Shown: piece after piece, positions 10,643 to 20,413 of the stretch
Layout of the letters: every line of letters begins with the position of its first letter
How positions within the stretch are numbered: the stretch's first letter is position 1
Assembly (NCBI RefSeq): GCF_000156355.1
Contig: NZ_GG657903.1
Location: 23,626 to 87,625 of the forward strand
DNA: 64,000 nt
Source of the DNA: Methylophaga thiooxydans DMS010
GTDB lineage: Bacteria > Pseudomonadota > Gammaproteobacteria > Nitrosococcales > Methylophagaceae
Direction of reading: 5' to 3'
Program-made: the position numbers and the translations under genes
The notes under the pieces: generated by a model
Database searches by the model: none
The model's input: the letters and a program-made list of their open reading frames with translations, nothing else
What the model was told of the DNA's origin: nothing

Positions 10643-12295
10643 ATGTATCAATACGATAAGTATGACCAAACTATGGTCGATCAGCGGGTTGCTCAATTCC
10701 GCGATCAGACACGCCGCTTTTTAGCTGGCGAACTGACCGAAGAGCAATTTCGTCCGTTGCGACTGGCGAACGGTCTTTATATCCAAATTCATGCACCGAT
10801 GCTGCGTATCGCTGTACCTTACGGCATGATGTCGTCGGTTCAAGTTCGCAAAATCGCCGATGTCGCGCGTCGTTACGATAAAGGCTTTGTGCATTTCACT
10901 ACCCGCACAAACTTTCAGATGAACTGGCCGAAATTGGAAGATGTGCCTGAAATTCTGGCGGAATTAGCTACCGTTCAGATGCACGCAATTCAAACCAGTG
11001 GTAACGATATCCGTAACACCACCACAGATCAGTTTGCCGGTATTCTGGCAGACGAAGTGGAAGACCCTCGTCCATGGGCTGAAATTATCCGTCAGTGGTC
11101 TACCTTCCACCCGGAATTTGCTTATCTGCCACGGAAATTCAAGATTGCGATCATCGGTACAAAAGAAGACCGTGCAGCAACGCAATTACATGATATCGGT
11201 CTGCGAATCGTCAAAAATAAAGATGGTGACGTTGGCTTTGAAGTGCTGGTCGGTGGTGGCTTAGGTCGTACCCCAGTTATTGGCGTGCAGATTCGTCCAT
11301 TCCTCGAAAAAGAAGATTTACTGTCTTATCTGGAAGCCATTTTGCGTGTGTATAACCGCTTGGGGCGTCGAGATAACAAGTACAAAGCACGTATCAAAAT
11401 CACGGTTCGTGAACACGGTATTAACCATATCCGTGAATTGGTTGAAGCGGAGTGGGTACAAATTCGCGAACAGTTAAAACTGGACCAGAAAGAAATTGAT
11501 CGAGTGAAAGCGTTCTTCACAGAGCCTGAATATGATGCATCTGCAGCAGAAGATACGAGCTTTGAGGCAATGCAGGCAGACAGCGAAGAGTTTGCTCGTT
11601 GGGTAAAACAAAACACGTTCAAACATAAAATTCCAGGCTACAAAGCGGTTTATGTCTCTCTGAAAAAACCAGGTTTAGCGCCAGGTGATATCACCTCTGA
11701 ACAACTCGAAGTGGTTGCTGATTTGGCCGATGAATTCAGTTTAGGCGAAGTACGTGCGACACATACACAGAACTTGGTTCTGGCTGATGTCAAACAAGGC
11801 GACTTGTATGCGTTATGGTTGCGCTTGAGCGCAGAAGAATTGGCGACACCTAACATCAATACCCTGACAGATATTATCTGCTGCCCGGGGCTTGATTATT
11901 GTGGCCTGGCGAATGCGACTTCTATTCCGTTGTCGAAACAAATTGCAGAACGTTTTGATGATCAGGATTACCTTCATGACTTGGGTGATATCAAGATCAA
12001 ATTCTCAGGCTGCATGAATGGCTGTGCGCATCAAAGCGTAGGGCATATCGGTATTCTGGGTGTCGATAAGAAAGGTGAAGAGTGGTATCAGTTCACCTTA
12101 GGTGGCAGTGCTGAAGAAGATGCATCTATCGGTGAACGTCTTGGTAAGGCGATTCCTAAAGAAGATGTTGTCGATACAGTGGGTCACTTGTTAGATGCTT
12201 ATGTTGATCTTCGCCATGAAGATGAATCTTTCCTTGCGACGGTTCGTCGTGTCGGCGTTGATCCATTTAAGGAGCGTGTATATGCAGATAATTAA
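10643..12295 (+). CDS. cysI: Sulfite reductase hemoprotein (nitrite/sulfite reductase family)
   Basis: This encodes 550 residues of the sirohaem / 4Fe-4S reductase family, with the duplicated ferredoxin-like and sirohaem domains. The cluster and sirohaem ligands are visible in the C-terminal third: CCPGLDYC (codons near 11,880) and SGCMNGCAHQ (near 12,010). The family reduces sulfite to sulfide or nitrite to ammonia. Given the cysHDN locus and the DUF934 partner overlapping its end, sulfite is the likely substrate. No flavoprotein subunit (cysJ) is adjacent, so electrons probably come from ferredoxin. The gene symbol follows function; nitrite reductase is the alternative. Confidence 0.87.
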   Translation: MYQYDKYDQTMVDQRVAQFRDQTRRFLAGELTEEQFRPLRLANGLYIQIHAPMLRIAVPYGMMSSVQVRKIADVARRYDKGFVHFTTRTNFQMNWPKLEDVPEILAELATVQMHAIQTSGNDIRNTTTDQFAGILADEVEDPRPWAEIIRQWSTFHPEFAYLPRKFKIAIIGTKEDRAATQLHDIGLRIVKNKDGDVGFEVLVGGGLGRTPVIGVQIRPFLEKEDLLSYLEAILRVYNRLGRRDNKYKARIKITVREHGINHIRELVEAEWVQIREQLKLDQKEIDRVKAFFTEPEYDASAAEDTSFEAMQADSEEFARWVKQNTFKHKIPGYKAVYVSLKKPGLAPGDITSEQLEVVADLADEFSLGEVRATHTQNLVLADVKQGDLYALWLRLSAEELATPNINTLTDIICCPGLDYCGLANATSIPLSKQIAERFDDQDYLHDLGDIKIKFSGCMNGCAHQSVGHIGILGVDKKGEEWYQFTLGGSAEEDASIGERLGKAIPKEDVVDTVGHLLDAYVDLRHEDESFLATVRRVGVDPFKERVYADN

Positions 12296-12761
12296 AGACC
12301 GTGAGATTGTCGAAGATAACTGGTTACATCTTGATGATGAAGCCGAGTTGGCTGCAGGCAATATCACTATCTCGCTATCACGCTGGCAGGAGCAACACGA
12401 AAAACTGGAAAATCATGAAGGTGGTTTAGGTATTCGCCTCAGTGGTGACGATCCGTTGGAAGAAGTTATCCCGGATCTGGCTCGTTTTTCTCTTGTGGTG
12501 CTTATTTTTCCTGCCTTTACCGATGGTCGTTGTTATTCCTATGCGCGCCTGTTGCGTGATCGTTATGACTTCAAAGGCGAAATTCGTGCTCAGGGTGATG
12601 TGTTACATGACCAGCTGTTTTATATGGCGCAATGTGGCTTTAACAGCTTTGAGCTTGCCAATCCGAAACGACTAACGAATGCTTTGACCGCGTTTGATGA
12701 TTTTTCTGAAAGTTATCAAACCACTGTGTTAAGACCTGAACCACTCTACCGTCGCCGATAA
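12282..12761 (+). CDS. DUF934 protein, sulfite-reductase partner
   Basis: This encodes 159 residues of the DUF934 family, which is repeatedly found directly downstream of ferredoxin-type sulfite reductase genes. It has been proposed to help electron delivery or assembly, but its biochemistry is not settled. The start at 12282 is preceded by AAGGAG and overlaps the end of cysI by 14 bases, so translation is coupled. The conserved FTDGRCYSYARLLR segment lies near residue 80. Confidence 0.85.
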   Translation: MQIIKDREIVEDNWLHLDDEAELAAGNITISLSRWQEQHEKLENHEGGLGIRLSGDDPLEEVIPDLARFSLVVLIFPAFTDGRCYSYARLLRDRYDFKGEIRAQGDVLHDQLFYMAQCGFNSFELANPKRLTNALTAFDDFSESYQTTVLRPEPLYRRR

Positions 12762-12774
12762 GCGAACCTATGTC

Positions 12775-13644
12775 ATGGCTGTATACGCGATTGGCGATGT
12801 TCAAGGCTGTTATGACGAATTGATCAAAATGCTGGATCACATTAAGTTTGATCCAGCGCATGATCAGATCTGGCTGGCAGGTGATTTAGTTAATCGTGGC
12901 CCAAAATCTGTTGAAGTGCTCCGCTTTGCTAAACAGTTGGGTGCTAGTTGTATTAGTGTTTTAGGCAACCATGATCTGCATCTGCTGGCGAATGCCGCTG
13001 GTGTGGTTGAATTTCATCATCATATGGACACGATTCAATCGGTGCTGAATGCGCCCGATTGTGATGAGTTAATGGACTGGCTACGACAGCAACCATTATT
13101 TCATCATGATGCCGATTTACAGTTCAGTATGGTTCATGCCGGTCTACCGCCTGAGTGGTCAGTTGATGAAGCGCTGATAAGGGCTGAAGAAGTAGAGTCG
13201 GTTATTAAAAGTGATAACTGGCGTGATTTTTTCGCCCACATGTATGGCAATAAACCGAAACGCTGGTCACCTAAGCTGGAAGGTTGGGATCGTCTACGCT
13301 TTATAACTAATTGCTTTACCCGACTGCGATATTGTCACGAAGATGGTCGACTTGCGCTCAAGTTTAAAGGGGCGCCAGAGGATAAACCGCTGCACCAAAA
13401 GCCTTGGTTTGAAATGGCTAATCGTGCCAGTCAAGACGATCGTATTGTGTTTGGCCATTGGTCGACCTTAGGGGTTGGGCAGTATGGAAACGTGTTCTCG
13501 CTCGATAGTGGCGCGGTGTGGGGCGAGACATTGACGGCGGTGAGGATTGATCAGCAGCCTTTTGAATGGATCACGGTTGCAGCGGATCCTGCGGGATTAC
13601 CGCATGCAAAAAACAAACAAAAGAAGTCTAGGCGCTGGCTTTAA
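12775..13644 (+). CDS. apaH: Symmetrical bis(5'-nucleosyl)-tetraphosphatase
   Basis: This encodes 289 residues of the metallophosphatase family. The motifs GDVQGCYDE (residue 7), GDLVNRGP (near 38) and GNHDLHLL (near 63) bind the two metal ions. The enzyme hydrolyses Ap4A to two ADP. The C-terminal Lys/Arg-rich tail is not part of the catalytic core. A 207-base gap without a gene follows. Confidence 0.95.
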   Translation: MAVYAIGDVQGCYDELIKMLDHIKFDPAHDQIWLAGDLVNRGPKSVEVLRFAKQLGASCISVLGNHDLHLLANAAGVVEFHHHMDTIQSVLNAPDCDELMDWLRQQPLFHHDADLQFSMVHAGLPPEWSVDEALIRAEEVESVIKSDNWRDFFAHMYGNKPKRWSPKLEGWDRLRFITNCFTRLRYCHEDGRLALKFKGAPEDKPLHQKPWFEMANRASQDDRIVFGHWSTLGVGQYGNVFSLDSGAVWGETLTAVRIDQQPFEWITVAADPAGLPHAKNKQKKSRRWL

Positions 13645-13851
13645 CCGAAGGTTAGCCAAGTCTGAGACAATATGAGTACAATGATTTTTAATTCAACCTT
13701 GGATCTTTAACAATTCACCCTGTCAGTCCATTGTCATCCATGAATGACAACAAGGCATTTGAAAAAAAGACCAAGTATATAAATTTAAGTGACAAAAATA
13801 GGCGTTATAAACAATGATCTATGCGTTACGTCAAATTGAGGCTACAAAATA

Positions 13852-14304
13852 ATGGCTGGTGGATTACCACGCACTAAGGCACGCCGTGCAGCAGTTCAAG
13901 CGCTTTATCAGGCGCTCGTAAATAATGAAACACCACAAAAAGCGGGGTTGGAATTCGTTACCGCTGAGTATGCTGATAAAATCGACAGAAAATATTTCAC
14001 GACCCTGATTGAAGGCACTATCAAATATCAACAAGCCATTGATGCTGAGCTTAGTGAAGCGGTAGATCGTGATTTAAACGCCGTGGATCCTGTAGAGATA
14101 TCAGTGTTGCGTCTTGCTGTTTTTGAGTTTATGCATTTGCCTGAAATTCCTTATCGCGTTGTATTGAACGAAGCGGTTGAACTCGCTAAATCGTTTGGCG
14201 GCGAACAAGGGCATAAATACGTCAATGGTGTGTTGGATAAAATGGGGGCACGCTTAAGACCCCATGAATACCAGGCGGCTAAATCGTCGCGTGGTAAAAA
14301 ATAA
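13852..14304 (+). CDS. nusB: Transcription antitermination factor NusB
   Basis: This is a 150-residue all-helical NusB protein. The RRAAVQALYQ opening and the C-terminal AVELAKSFGGEQGHKYVNGVLDK signature region are clear. It binds boxA RNA with S10 in rRNA antitermination. The gene order nusB-thiL-pgpA is conserved in gammaproteobacteria. Confidence 0.96.
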   Translation: MAGGLPRTKARRAAVQALYQALVNNETPQKAGLEFVTAEYADKIDRKYFTTLIEGTIKYQQAIDAELSEAVDRDLNAVDPVEISVLRLAVFEFMHLPEIPYRVVLNEAVELAKSFGGEQGHKYVNGVLDKMGARLRPHEYQAAKSSRGKK

Positions 14305-14346
14305 CGCTAAGCCTGTGTTTGTTATTTAAGACAATCGGTTAGCCTT

Positions 14347-15315
14347 GTGGCCTTATCTGAGTTTTCTCTGATTCAGCAGTATTTTGCTGAACTGACTGCC
14401 AAACGTGATGATGTCGTGTTGGGAATCGGTGATGACTGTGCATTATTGCAATGTCCGCCACAGCACCAACTCGCTGTCTCTATTGATACCTTAGTTGAAA
14501 ACGTACATTTCTTTGCCGATGTGGATCCGCACACCCTCGGCCATAAAAGCTTGGCCGTTAGTCTCAGTGATTTGGCGGCCATGGGTGCGACACCTGCTTG
14601 GTTTACTTTAGCACTGACGTTGCCTGAGGTGAATGAAGCTTGGCTCAAACAATTTTCGGCTGGGCTTGCTGAGCTGGCAATACAACATAATATTCAACTG
14701 GTGGGTGGTGATACGACGCGTGGGCCACTATGCATCAGTATTCAAGTGCATGGCTTTGTTGAAAATAATCAGGCTTTTCGTCGTGATCAAGCCAACAACG
14801 GTGATCTTATTTTTGTCAGTGGCACACTCGGCGATGCCGGTGCCGCACTCAAACATCGCCTCGATAACTGGTCACCAGCAGAATTAACGGCTGATGATTG
14901 GCAGTATTTACAGCATCGCCTAGAATTACCTACCCCACAAAACAACTTGGTAGAAACCCTACGAGGCAATACCACAGCGGCAATTGATATCTCCGATGGT
15001 TTATTGGCAGATTTAGATCATATCTTGTCAAAGAGTGGTAACGGCGCTGTCATTGACCTAGATAAACTGCCATTGTCTGATGCCCTGACCAAGTTGCCAT
15101 TCGAGCAAGCCAGCCAGTTAGCATTGAATTCTGGTGATGATTACGAGCTATGTTTTACCGTGCCGGCTACTAAGGTCGACAACTTGGCACCGATTGCCGA
15201 CAAGATCAGCTGTATTGGTGAAATAACGGCTGAAAAAGCACTGATATTGCGAGACCAAACTGGTCAACAGAGACATTATGATGCAAGGAAAGGCTATGAC
15301 CACTTCGGTGCCTGA
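14347..15315 (+). CDS. thiL: Thiamine-monophosphate kinase
   Basis: This encodes 322 residues with a GTG start at 14347. The AIR-synthase-like motifs GIGDDCALL (near 26), SIDTLVE, and DISDGLLADL (near 216) identify ThiL, which makes thiamine diphosphate from thiamine phosphate. It overlaps pgpA by 20 bases. Confidence 0.95.
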   Translation: MALSEFSLIQQYFAELTAKRDDVVLGIGDDCALLQCPPQHQLAVSIDTLVENVHFFADVDPHTLGHKSLAVSLSDLAAMGATPAWFTLALTLPEVNEAWLKQFSAGLAELAIQHNIQLVGGDTTRGPLCISIQVHGFVENNQAFRRDQANNGDLIFVSGTLGDAGAALKHRLDNWSPAELTADDWQYLQHRLELPTPQNNLVETLRGNTTAAIDISDGLLADLDHILSKSGNGAVIDLDKLPLSDALTKLPFEQASQLALNSGDDYELCFTVPATKVDNLAPIADKISCIGEITAEKALILRDQTGQQRHYDARKGYDHFGA

Positions 15316-15781
15316 CGTTAATTTTAAAACATTGCTTAAAAATCCGGCGGCATTCATTGCTTATGGGTTTGGTGCCGGACTCAGTCCTAAAGCGCCGGGC
15401 ACTATGGGTACATTGGTGGCGATTCCAATTTATTGGTTGATTCAAGACTGGTCATTATTCGCTTACTTGACCTTTACAGTAGTAGCCTTTTTATTCGGTA
15501 TTTGGATTTGCCAACGTACAGTTGATTGGCTTAAACAAGATGACCCGGGTGCGGTTGTTTGGGACGAAGTTGTGGGCTACCTGGTAACGATGATTGCCGC
15601 TCCCCAAGGCTGGGCCTGGATTATCACTGGCTTTGTCTTATTCAGAATTTTCGACATACTCAAACCTTGGCCTGTCAGCCTTGCCGATAAAAAACTCCAC
15701 GGCGGTTTGGGCATTATGCTTGATGATGTCATTGCCGGTGCGATGGCCGCTGCCGTGATGGTCTTGATTCAACTCTGGTAG
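15296..15781 (+). CDS. pgpA: Phosphatidylglycerophosphatase A
   Basis: This encodes 161 residues, an inner-membrane phosphatase of phosphatidylglycerol synthesis. The GAGLSPKAPGTMGTL and DEVVGY motifs are diagnostic, and FRIFDILKPWP follows. The start at 15296 is supported by AAGGAAAGG just upstream and lies inside the end of thiL, so the genes are coupled. Confidence 0.95.
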   Translation: MTTSVPDVNFKTLLKNPAAFIAYGFGAGLSPKAPGTMGTLVAIPIYWLIQDWSLFAYLTFTVVAFLFGIWICQRTVDWLKQDDPGAVVWDEVVGYLVTMIAAPQGWAWIITGFVLFRIFDILKPWPVSLADKKLHGGLGIMLDDVIAGAMAAAVMVLIQLW

Positions 15782-15794
15782 CACCAGAAAAATA

Positions 15795-15826
15795 GCGCCG
15801 GGAGTTGCCTCCCGACGCGGTGTTTT
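15795..15826. terminator. Bidirectional terminator between pgpA and the kinase gene
   Basis: The stem GCG-c-CGGGAG / CTCCCG-a-CGC with a TTGC loop is preceded by an A-rich run and followed by GGTGTTTTC. It lies between convergent genes and could serve both strands. Confidence 0.75.
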
Positions 15827-15828
15827 CT

Positions 15829-16710
15829 TTATAAGCTATGATTCTGAGTGCCGTGCTGTGCAATTTTAATCGCACCCAGTTTGGCGGCAATACGACCAGT
15901 TTCTTCCCAGTCCTTACCATGCATAATGCCGTGTAATAAACCAGCACGATAGGCATCACCACAGCCTGTCGGATCGACGATAGCTTCGGCTTTGTCGCAA
16001 GGGATATCAATACGTTTATTTTCTGTGTAGATATGCGAGCCTTGAGCGCCACGAGTAATAATTAAGGCATCGACATGACGAGCAATTTCTTCTTCGGGTA
16101 AACCGGTTCTGTCCATAAACAGCTGCGCTTCATAATCGTTTAAGGCGATGTAAGTCGCTTGTTCAGCAAACTGCATTAACTCGTCGCCATTGAACATTGG
16201 CAAGCCTTGACCTGGATCGAAAATAAAGGGAATCCCAGCGGCTTTAAGCTGCTCAGCATGTTGAACCATGCCATCACGTCCATCAGGAGCGACAATGGCT
16301 AATGTCACGCCGTCAGCTTCGCTAATGGGCGTTTCATGGGCAAGATTCATCGCACCGGGGTGAAATGCAGTGATCTGGTTGTCATCCATATCGGTAGTAA
16401 TAAATGCTTGAGCAGTATAGTGACCTTGTTTGACATGAACATGTTGACGACTGATGTCGTTTTTATCCATCCACTCAGCATAAGGGCCAAAGTCTGTTCC
16501 CACGGTACCCATCGGTAAGGGATTATCACCGAGTAGTTTCAGGTTATAAGCAATATTACCGGCACAGCCCCCAAACTCACGGCGAAGCTCAGGTACAAGG
16601 AAAGCAACATTCAGCATATGCACTTTATCAGGCAGGATGTGGTTTTTGAATTTGTCCGGGAAAACCATGATGCTGTCATACGCAAAAGAGCCACAGATAA
16701 GTGCAGACAT
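15829..16710 (-). CDS. PfkB-family carbohydrate/adenosine kinase-like protein
   Basis: This encodes 293 residues of the ribokinase/PfkB superfamily. The GGCAGNIAYNLKLLG sugar-binding signature is near residue 47, and the catalytic DPTGCGDAYRAGLL motif with its anion hole is near 247. Family members phosphorylate sugars or nucleosides. In these bacteria it is often annotated as adenosine kinase, but the substrate cannot be fixed from sequence. It lies 11 bases downstream of rnd in the same direction. Confidence 0.82.
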   Translation of the reverse strand: MSALICGSFAYDSIMVFPDKFKNHILPDKVHMLNVAFLVPELRREFGGCAGNIAYNLKLLGDNPLPMGTVGTDFGPYAEWMDKNDISRQHVHVKQGHYTAQAFITTDMDDNQITAFHPGAMNLAHETPISEADGVTLAIVAPDGRDGMVQHAEQLKAAGIPFIFDPGQGLPMFNGDELMQFAEQATYIALNDYEAQLFMDRTGLPEEEIARHVDALIITRGAQGSHIYTENKRIDIPCDKAEAIVDPTGCGDAYRAGLLHGIMHGKDWEETGRIAAKLGAIKIAQHGTQNHSL

Positions 16711-16721
16711 AGAGATTACCT

Positions 16722-17861
16722 TTATTGAATTTCGAGTTGTTGCTGGCTGGCTGAGATTTTGAGCTCACCCGCTAAAAACTGTTCTAATTTCTGACCGACA
16801 ATTTCATGTCGCCAACCATGTTTGATGGGAGAATCTTGGTCACGAACAAGCGCCTCGATGTCTTTCCTTGTTGCAACAGCAACTGGGGTGATGGTTTGCT
16901 CATCGCAAAGTTTACGCAACAATCCCATCAGGGCATCAACTAAAGCGTCTTGTTGATTGCTAAGCGGTTGTGGTCGTTTCATCACTGGCCACTGCTCTTG
17001 TGGTACTGCTTTGCCAGCTTCAATCGCTTTTAATATTGCTTGGCCATGACGGTCAATATCACGTGACTCCAGACCTCGGATCTTATTCATTGCATCCAAG
17101 GATGAAGGTGAAAAACGAGCCAGATCGAGCATAACGTCATCTTTAATTATCCAGCGACGGGGTAAGTTTTGTTTGATAGCACGTTGCTCTCGCCACACGC
17201 CAAGTTGTTGGAGAACTGCAAGTTGTGAACTTTTAAGGCGACCGGAACCTTTGATGCGCAGCCAGCTGCTTTCTGGGTTTGATTGGTATGTTTCAGTTGC
17301 TGACAGCGTTGCAAAGTCTTCTTTTAACCAGTTAATGCGACCTGTATCGACTAATTTTGCTTCAAGCTGGTGATAAAGTTCACGAAGATAACGCACGTCA
17401 TCGGCCGCATAATCAATTTGTTCTGGTGACAAAGGGCGTTGCCGCCAATCGGTGCGGGCATGTGCTTTATCCAGATCAACATTGAGACACTGTTTGACTA
17501 AGTTACCGTAGCCAATCTGATCGCCATAACCTAAAACGGTTGCTGCAAGCTGAGTATCAAAGACCTGCTGGGGCAAAGCATCACGCAGTAAAAACAATAG
17601 TTCCAGATCTTGCCTTGCTGCATGAAAGACTAAGGTCATATCTGTGCGATAAAACACATCCATTAATGGCGACAAATCGTCAATTTTCAGTGGGTCAACA
17701 CAGGCGATGACATCATCATTGGCAACCTGAATCAGGCAGAGTTGAGGGTAATAAGTCTTTTCGCGATGAAACTCGGTGTCAATGGCAAGCCACGTGCTTT
17801 CCGCAAGTTGTTCACACAGGTCTTTGAGGCCGGCGCTGCTATCTATAAACTGAATGGTCAT
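16722..17861 (-). CDS. rnd: Ribonuclease D
   Basis: This encodes 379 residues. The DEDD 3'-5' exonuclease domain opens with AIDTEFHREKTYYP (near residue 27) and includes AARQDLELL (near 82) and DYAADDVRYL (near 150). An HRDC domain follows at about 210-290. It trims the 3' ends of stable RNAs. Length is close to E. coli RNase D (375). Confidence 0.94.
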   Translation of the reverse strand: MTIQFIDSSAGLKDLCEQLAESTWLAIDTEFHREKTYYPQLCLIQVANDDVIACVDPLKIDDLSPLMDVFYRTDMTLVFHAARQDLELLFLLRDALPQQVFDTQLAATVLGYGDQIGYGNLVKQCLNVDLDKAHARTDWRQRPLSPEQIDYAADDVRYLRELYHQLEAKLVDTGRINWLKEDFATLSATETYQSNPESSWLRIKGSGRLKSSQLAVLQQLGVWREQRAIKQNLPRRWIIKDDVMLDLARFSPSSLDAMNKIRGLESRDIDRHGQAILKAIEAGKAVPQEQWPVMKRPQPLSNQQDALVDALMGLLRKLCDEQTITPVAVATRKDIEALVRDQDSPIKHGWRHEIVGQKLEQFLAGELKISASQQQLEIQ

Positions 17862-17906
17862 GAACTGTGTCTTAACAAAAGGAACACAGTATAGCCAGTT
17901 TGGTGA

Positions 17907-18791
17907 TTAATTCATAACACGGCTCATGCTGACGACATCAGCAATCGCACCGACAATTAGGTCAGGTTGATCAAGATGAATGTCATGGCCGCTGGTGTTG
18001 GCAAATAAGTGTTGACTGATAGGGGATAATTTCCATAAGTCTTGCTGAAGTTGTACCCAAATCTTTTCACGCATTTCAGCATCATCACGGTCTTTCCATT
18101 CAGATAATCCGCGGCTGATAACGATCAAGGGTACACGAGGGAAGTCATGATAACGCTTCACTTGTAAGGTGCTTTGATAAAGTGAGGAAATCTCTGCCCG
18201 TGCTGCATGAAAAGCACGCTCCCTCAGCGCAATTGCTTTATCACTGACTGTATCGTTTGCTTTGGGCAAAATTAAGATATTGCCTTTGCGATCGAAGTGT
18301 TTGGGTAATTTGATATTCAGTTTTTCATACTGACTCTCATGCGATGCATCAACCAATACCATGCCAGCTATTTTCTGTGGATGCTGAGCGGCGAACACGC
18401 GCATGTTATAGCCTCCAAAAGAATGCCCCACCAACACGAGAGGACCAGAGATATTAGCTTTTTGAATGAGTTTTGAAACTTCATTGGAGATGATCAAACT
18501 GCTTCTGGGCTGCGGTCCTGCATCGCTCCAGCCGTAACCTGGTCTATCAAACACACAGGTACGGGTATCTACAGACGATTTGTTTTGGATATCAAACCAA
18601 TCTGTGGAGTCATCGCCTAATCCGGCATCAATCAGGACCGTCGGTTCTCCCATACCTTTACAAAGCATATGGATACTATAGCCACCGACATCGTAGCGTT
18701 TGCCTGGTGTCGGCGGGAAGTCTCCTGCGTAACTTATGGTTGCCAGCAGGGTCATTAAAAATGACAGGTATGCAGTTAGTCTGACGATCAT
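17907..18791 (-). CDS. Secreted alpha/beta hydrolase
   Basis: This encodes 294 residues. A signal peptide (about residues 1-22) precedes an alpha/beta-hydrolase fold. The nucleophile elbow GHSFGG is near residue 123, the oxyanion strand carries DAGLGDDS near 56, and HDIHLDQP near 268 supplies the catalytic histidine. The substrate is unknown. The gene stands alone, with short gaps on both sides. Confidence 0.82.
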   Translation of the reverse strand: MIVRLTAYLSFLMTLLATISYAGDFPPTPGKRYDVGGYSIHMLCKGMGEPTVLIDAGLGDDSTDWFDIQNKSSVDTRTCVFDRPGYGWSDAGPQPRSSLIISNEVSKLIQKANISGPLVLVGHSFGGYNMRVFAAQHPQKIAGMVLVDASHESQYEKLNIKLPKHFDRKGNILILPKANDTVSDKAIALRERAFHAARAEISSLYQSTLQVKRYHDFPRVPLIVISRGLSEWKDRDDAEMREKIWVQLQQDLWKLSPISQHLFANTSGHDIHLDQPDLIVGAIADVVSMSRVMN

Positions 18792-18858
18792 CTCTAAAAC
18801 TCCGACAAGATACTAAATCAGAGTTACAGAGTCCGTGTGAAGTTCCTGTTAAGGTCTG

Positions 18859-19107
18859 CTAGTGATTGATTTTACTGATAATATATTGTCTGAGTGTGTG
18901 CTCATCAAATGGCCACTCAAGCTCTTCTCCATCTTCGAACTTTATGACCAGAATGCGTATGCCATACCGCTCTACTAATGCATCGTCGTCACCAATCTCT
19001 ATAGCTGTGACATTAACGGGGAAGTCTTCAGCGATGGGGGGGAATAACGCTGCTGCTTGTTCACACAAGTGACAACCGGCCGTAGTAAAAAGAGACAGCT
19101 GCATCAT
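18859..19107 (-). CDS. Glutaredoxin-like (DUF836) thiol protein
   Basis: This is an 82-residue thioredoxin-fold protein with the active site TAGCHLC near residue 9. Small glutaredoxin-like proteins of this type act in thiol-disulfide exchange. It overlaps the end of moaB by four bases, so the two are coupled. Confidence 0.82.
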   Translation of the reverse strand: MMQLSLFTTAGCHLCEQAAALFPPIAEDFPVNVTAIEIGDDDALVERYGIRILVIKFEDGEELEWPFDEHTLRQYIISKINH

Positions 19108-19619
19108 TTTTCCAACAAACGGGGGATTAAATCGATAAAGTTACAGGGTTTGTGACTGGCATCAAGCTGATCATGTAGGATTTCATCCCAGCCTGTTCGG
19201 CAGGCACCAGAGGAACCCGGCAGGCTGAAAATAAATGTGCCATTAGCAACACCTGCCACCGAACGAGATTGTACTGTTGAGGTTTTGATGACTTGATATG
19301 ACAGGCTACGGAACAGTTCACCAAATCCTTCGATTTCTTTATCGAATAAGACTTTTACGGCTTCTGGTGTGCCATCACGTCCGGTCAATCCGGTTCCTCC
19401 TGTCGTAACGACAACATGCACGTCTGGATCGGCAATCCATTGAGAGACAATCGCACGGATTTGATAAATATCATCTACGACAATTTGTCGATGAATAACA
19501 CGGTGCCCATCTTTGCTTGCCTTGTCTTCAAGCACTTTTCCTGATGTATCATTGTCAAAAGTGCGAGAGTCGGAAATAGTCAAAATCGCGATATTGACAG
19601 GAATAAATTCTGAATTCAT
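19104..19619 (-). CDS. moaB: Molybdenum cofactor biosynthesis protein B
   Basis: This encodes 171 residues of the MoaB/Mog fold. TTGGTGLTGRDGTPEAV (near residue 91) and LPGSSGACRTGWDEIL (near 135) bind molybdopterin. It acts in molybdenum cofactor synthesis. No other molybdenum gene is nearby. Confidence 0.94.
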   Translation of the reverse strand: MNSEFIPVNIAILTISDSRTFDNDTSGKVLEDKASKDGHRVIHRQIVVDDIYQIRAIVSQWIADPDVHVVVTTGGTGLTGRDGTPEAVKVLFDKEIEGFGELFRSLSYQVIKTSTVQSRSVAGVANGTFIFSLPGSSGACRTGWDEILHDQLDASHKPCNFIDLIPRLLEK

Positions 19620-19710
19620 GAATTTGGATCTCAGTTTTCATTAAGCAAAGCCAGTATAGTCAGCAACCGTACAGCGGTCTAGAATGCTGGAATAATTTGG
19701 AGGAAAAATA

Positions 19711-20385
19711 ATGAAAAAACTCGTTTTAGCAACCATAGTGGCGACTGCTTTAAGTGGCTGTGCCGCAAATGACCCGAATCAGAAAACAAAAGCAGGTGCT
19801 GCGATTGGTGCAGCAGCTGGTGCATTAGTGGGGTATGCGGTAGATGATGGTGCTGGTGGTGTGATTGCGGGCGCTGCTGTGGGTGCATTGGCAGGTGGTG
19901 GTGTTGGTCGCTACATGGACAATCAACAAAAAGAAATGGAAGCCGCTTTAGCCGAGGAACAAGCCCGGCATGAGCTTGAGATTCAGCAATTGGAAAATGA
20001 AACGCTGAAAATTGATATTGCTAACGAGGTCTCTTTCGATTTCGATAGTGCTGCGTTGAAATCGGCTTTTACACCGACTTTGAGCAAAGTGGCAGATGTG
20101 CTGCAACGCTATCCAAACACGATCATTCATGTTGTCGGCCATACTGACAGTGTGGGCTCAGAAAGTTACAATCAACGTCTTTCTGAACGTCGAGCACAAT
20201 CAGTGGTAGATTATTTCTCATCACGAGGTGTTGCAACAGGACGTTTGTACGCGATTGGTCGAGGTGAAACAGAACCCCGTGCCACTAACGAAACAGAAGC
20301 TGGGCGTCAGTTAAATCGTCGCGTGGAAATCTTTGTAAAACCGGTTGTAGAAGGACAAGAATCTGAAGCCTACCAAGCGCCGTAA
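19711..20385 (+). CDS. OmpA-family outer-membrane lipoprotein with glycine zipper
   Basis: This encodes 224 residues with a type II signal peptide and lipobox LSGC at Cys17. Residues about 30-70 are a glycine-zipper segment (GAAIGAAAGALVGYA and a second repeat). A short coiled region follows, then a C-terminal OmpA peptidoglycan-binding domain with VVGHTDSVGSESYNQRLSERRA near 148. It should anchor the outer membrane to the cell wall. GGAGG precedes the ATG. Confidence 0.9.
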   Translation: MKKLVLATIVATALSGCAANDPNQKTKAGAAIGAAAGALVGYAVDDGAGGVIAGAAVGALAGGGVGRYMDNQQKEMEAALAEEQARHELEIQQLENETLKIDIANEVSFDFDSAALKSAFTPTLSKVADVLQRYPNTIIHVVGHTDSVGSESYNQRLSERRAQSVVDYFSSRGVATGRLYAIGRGETEPRATNETEAGRQLNRRVEIFVKPVVEGQESEAYQAP

Positions 20386-20413
20386 AAATCCAAAAACGGC
20401 AAGTCATACCCCA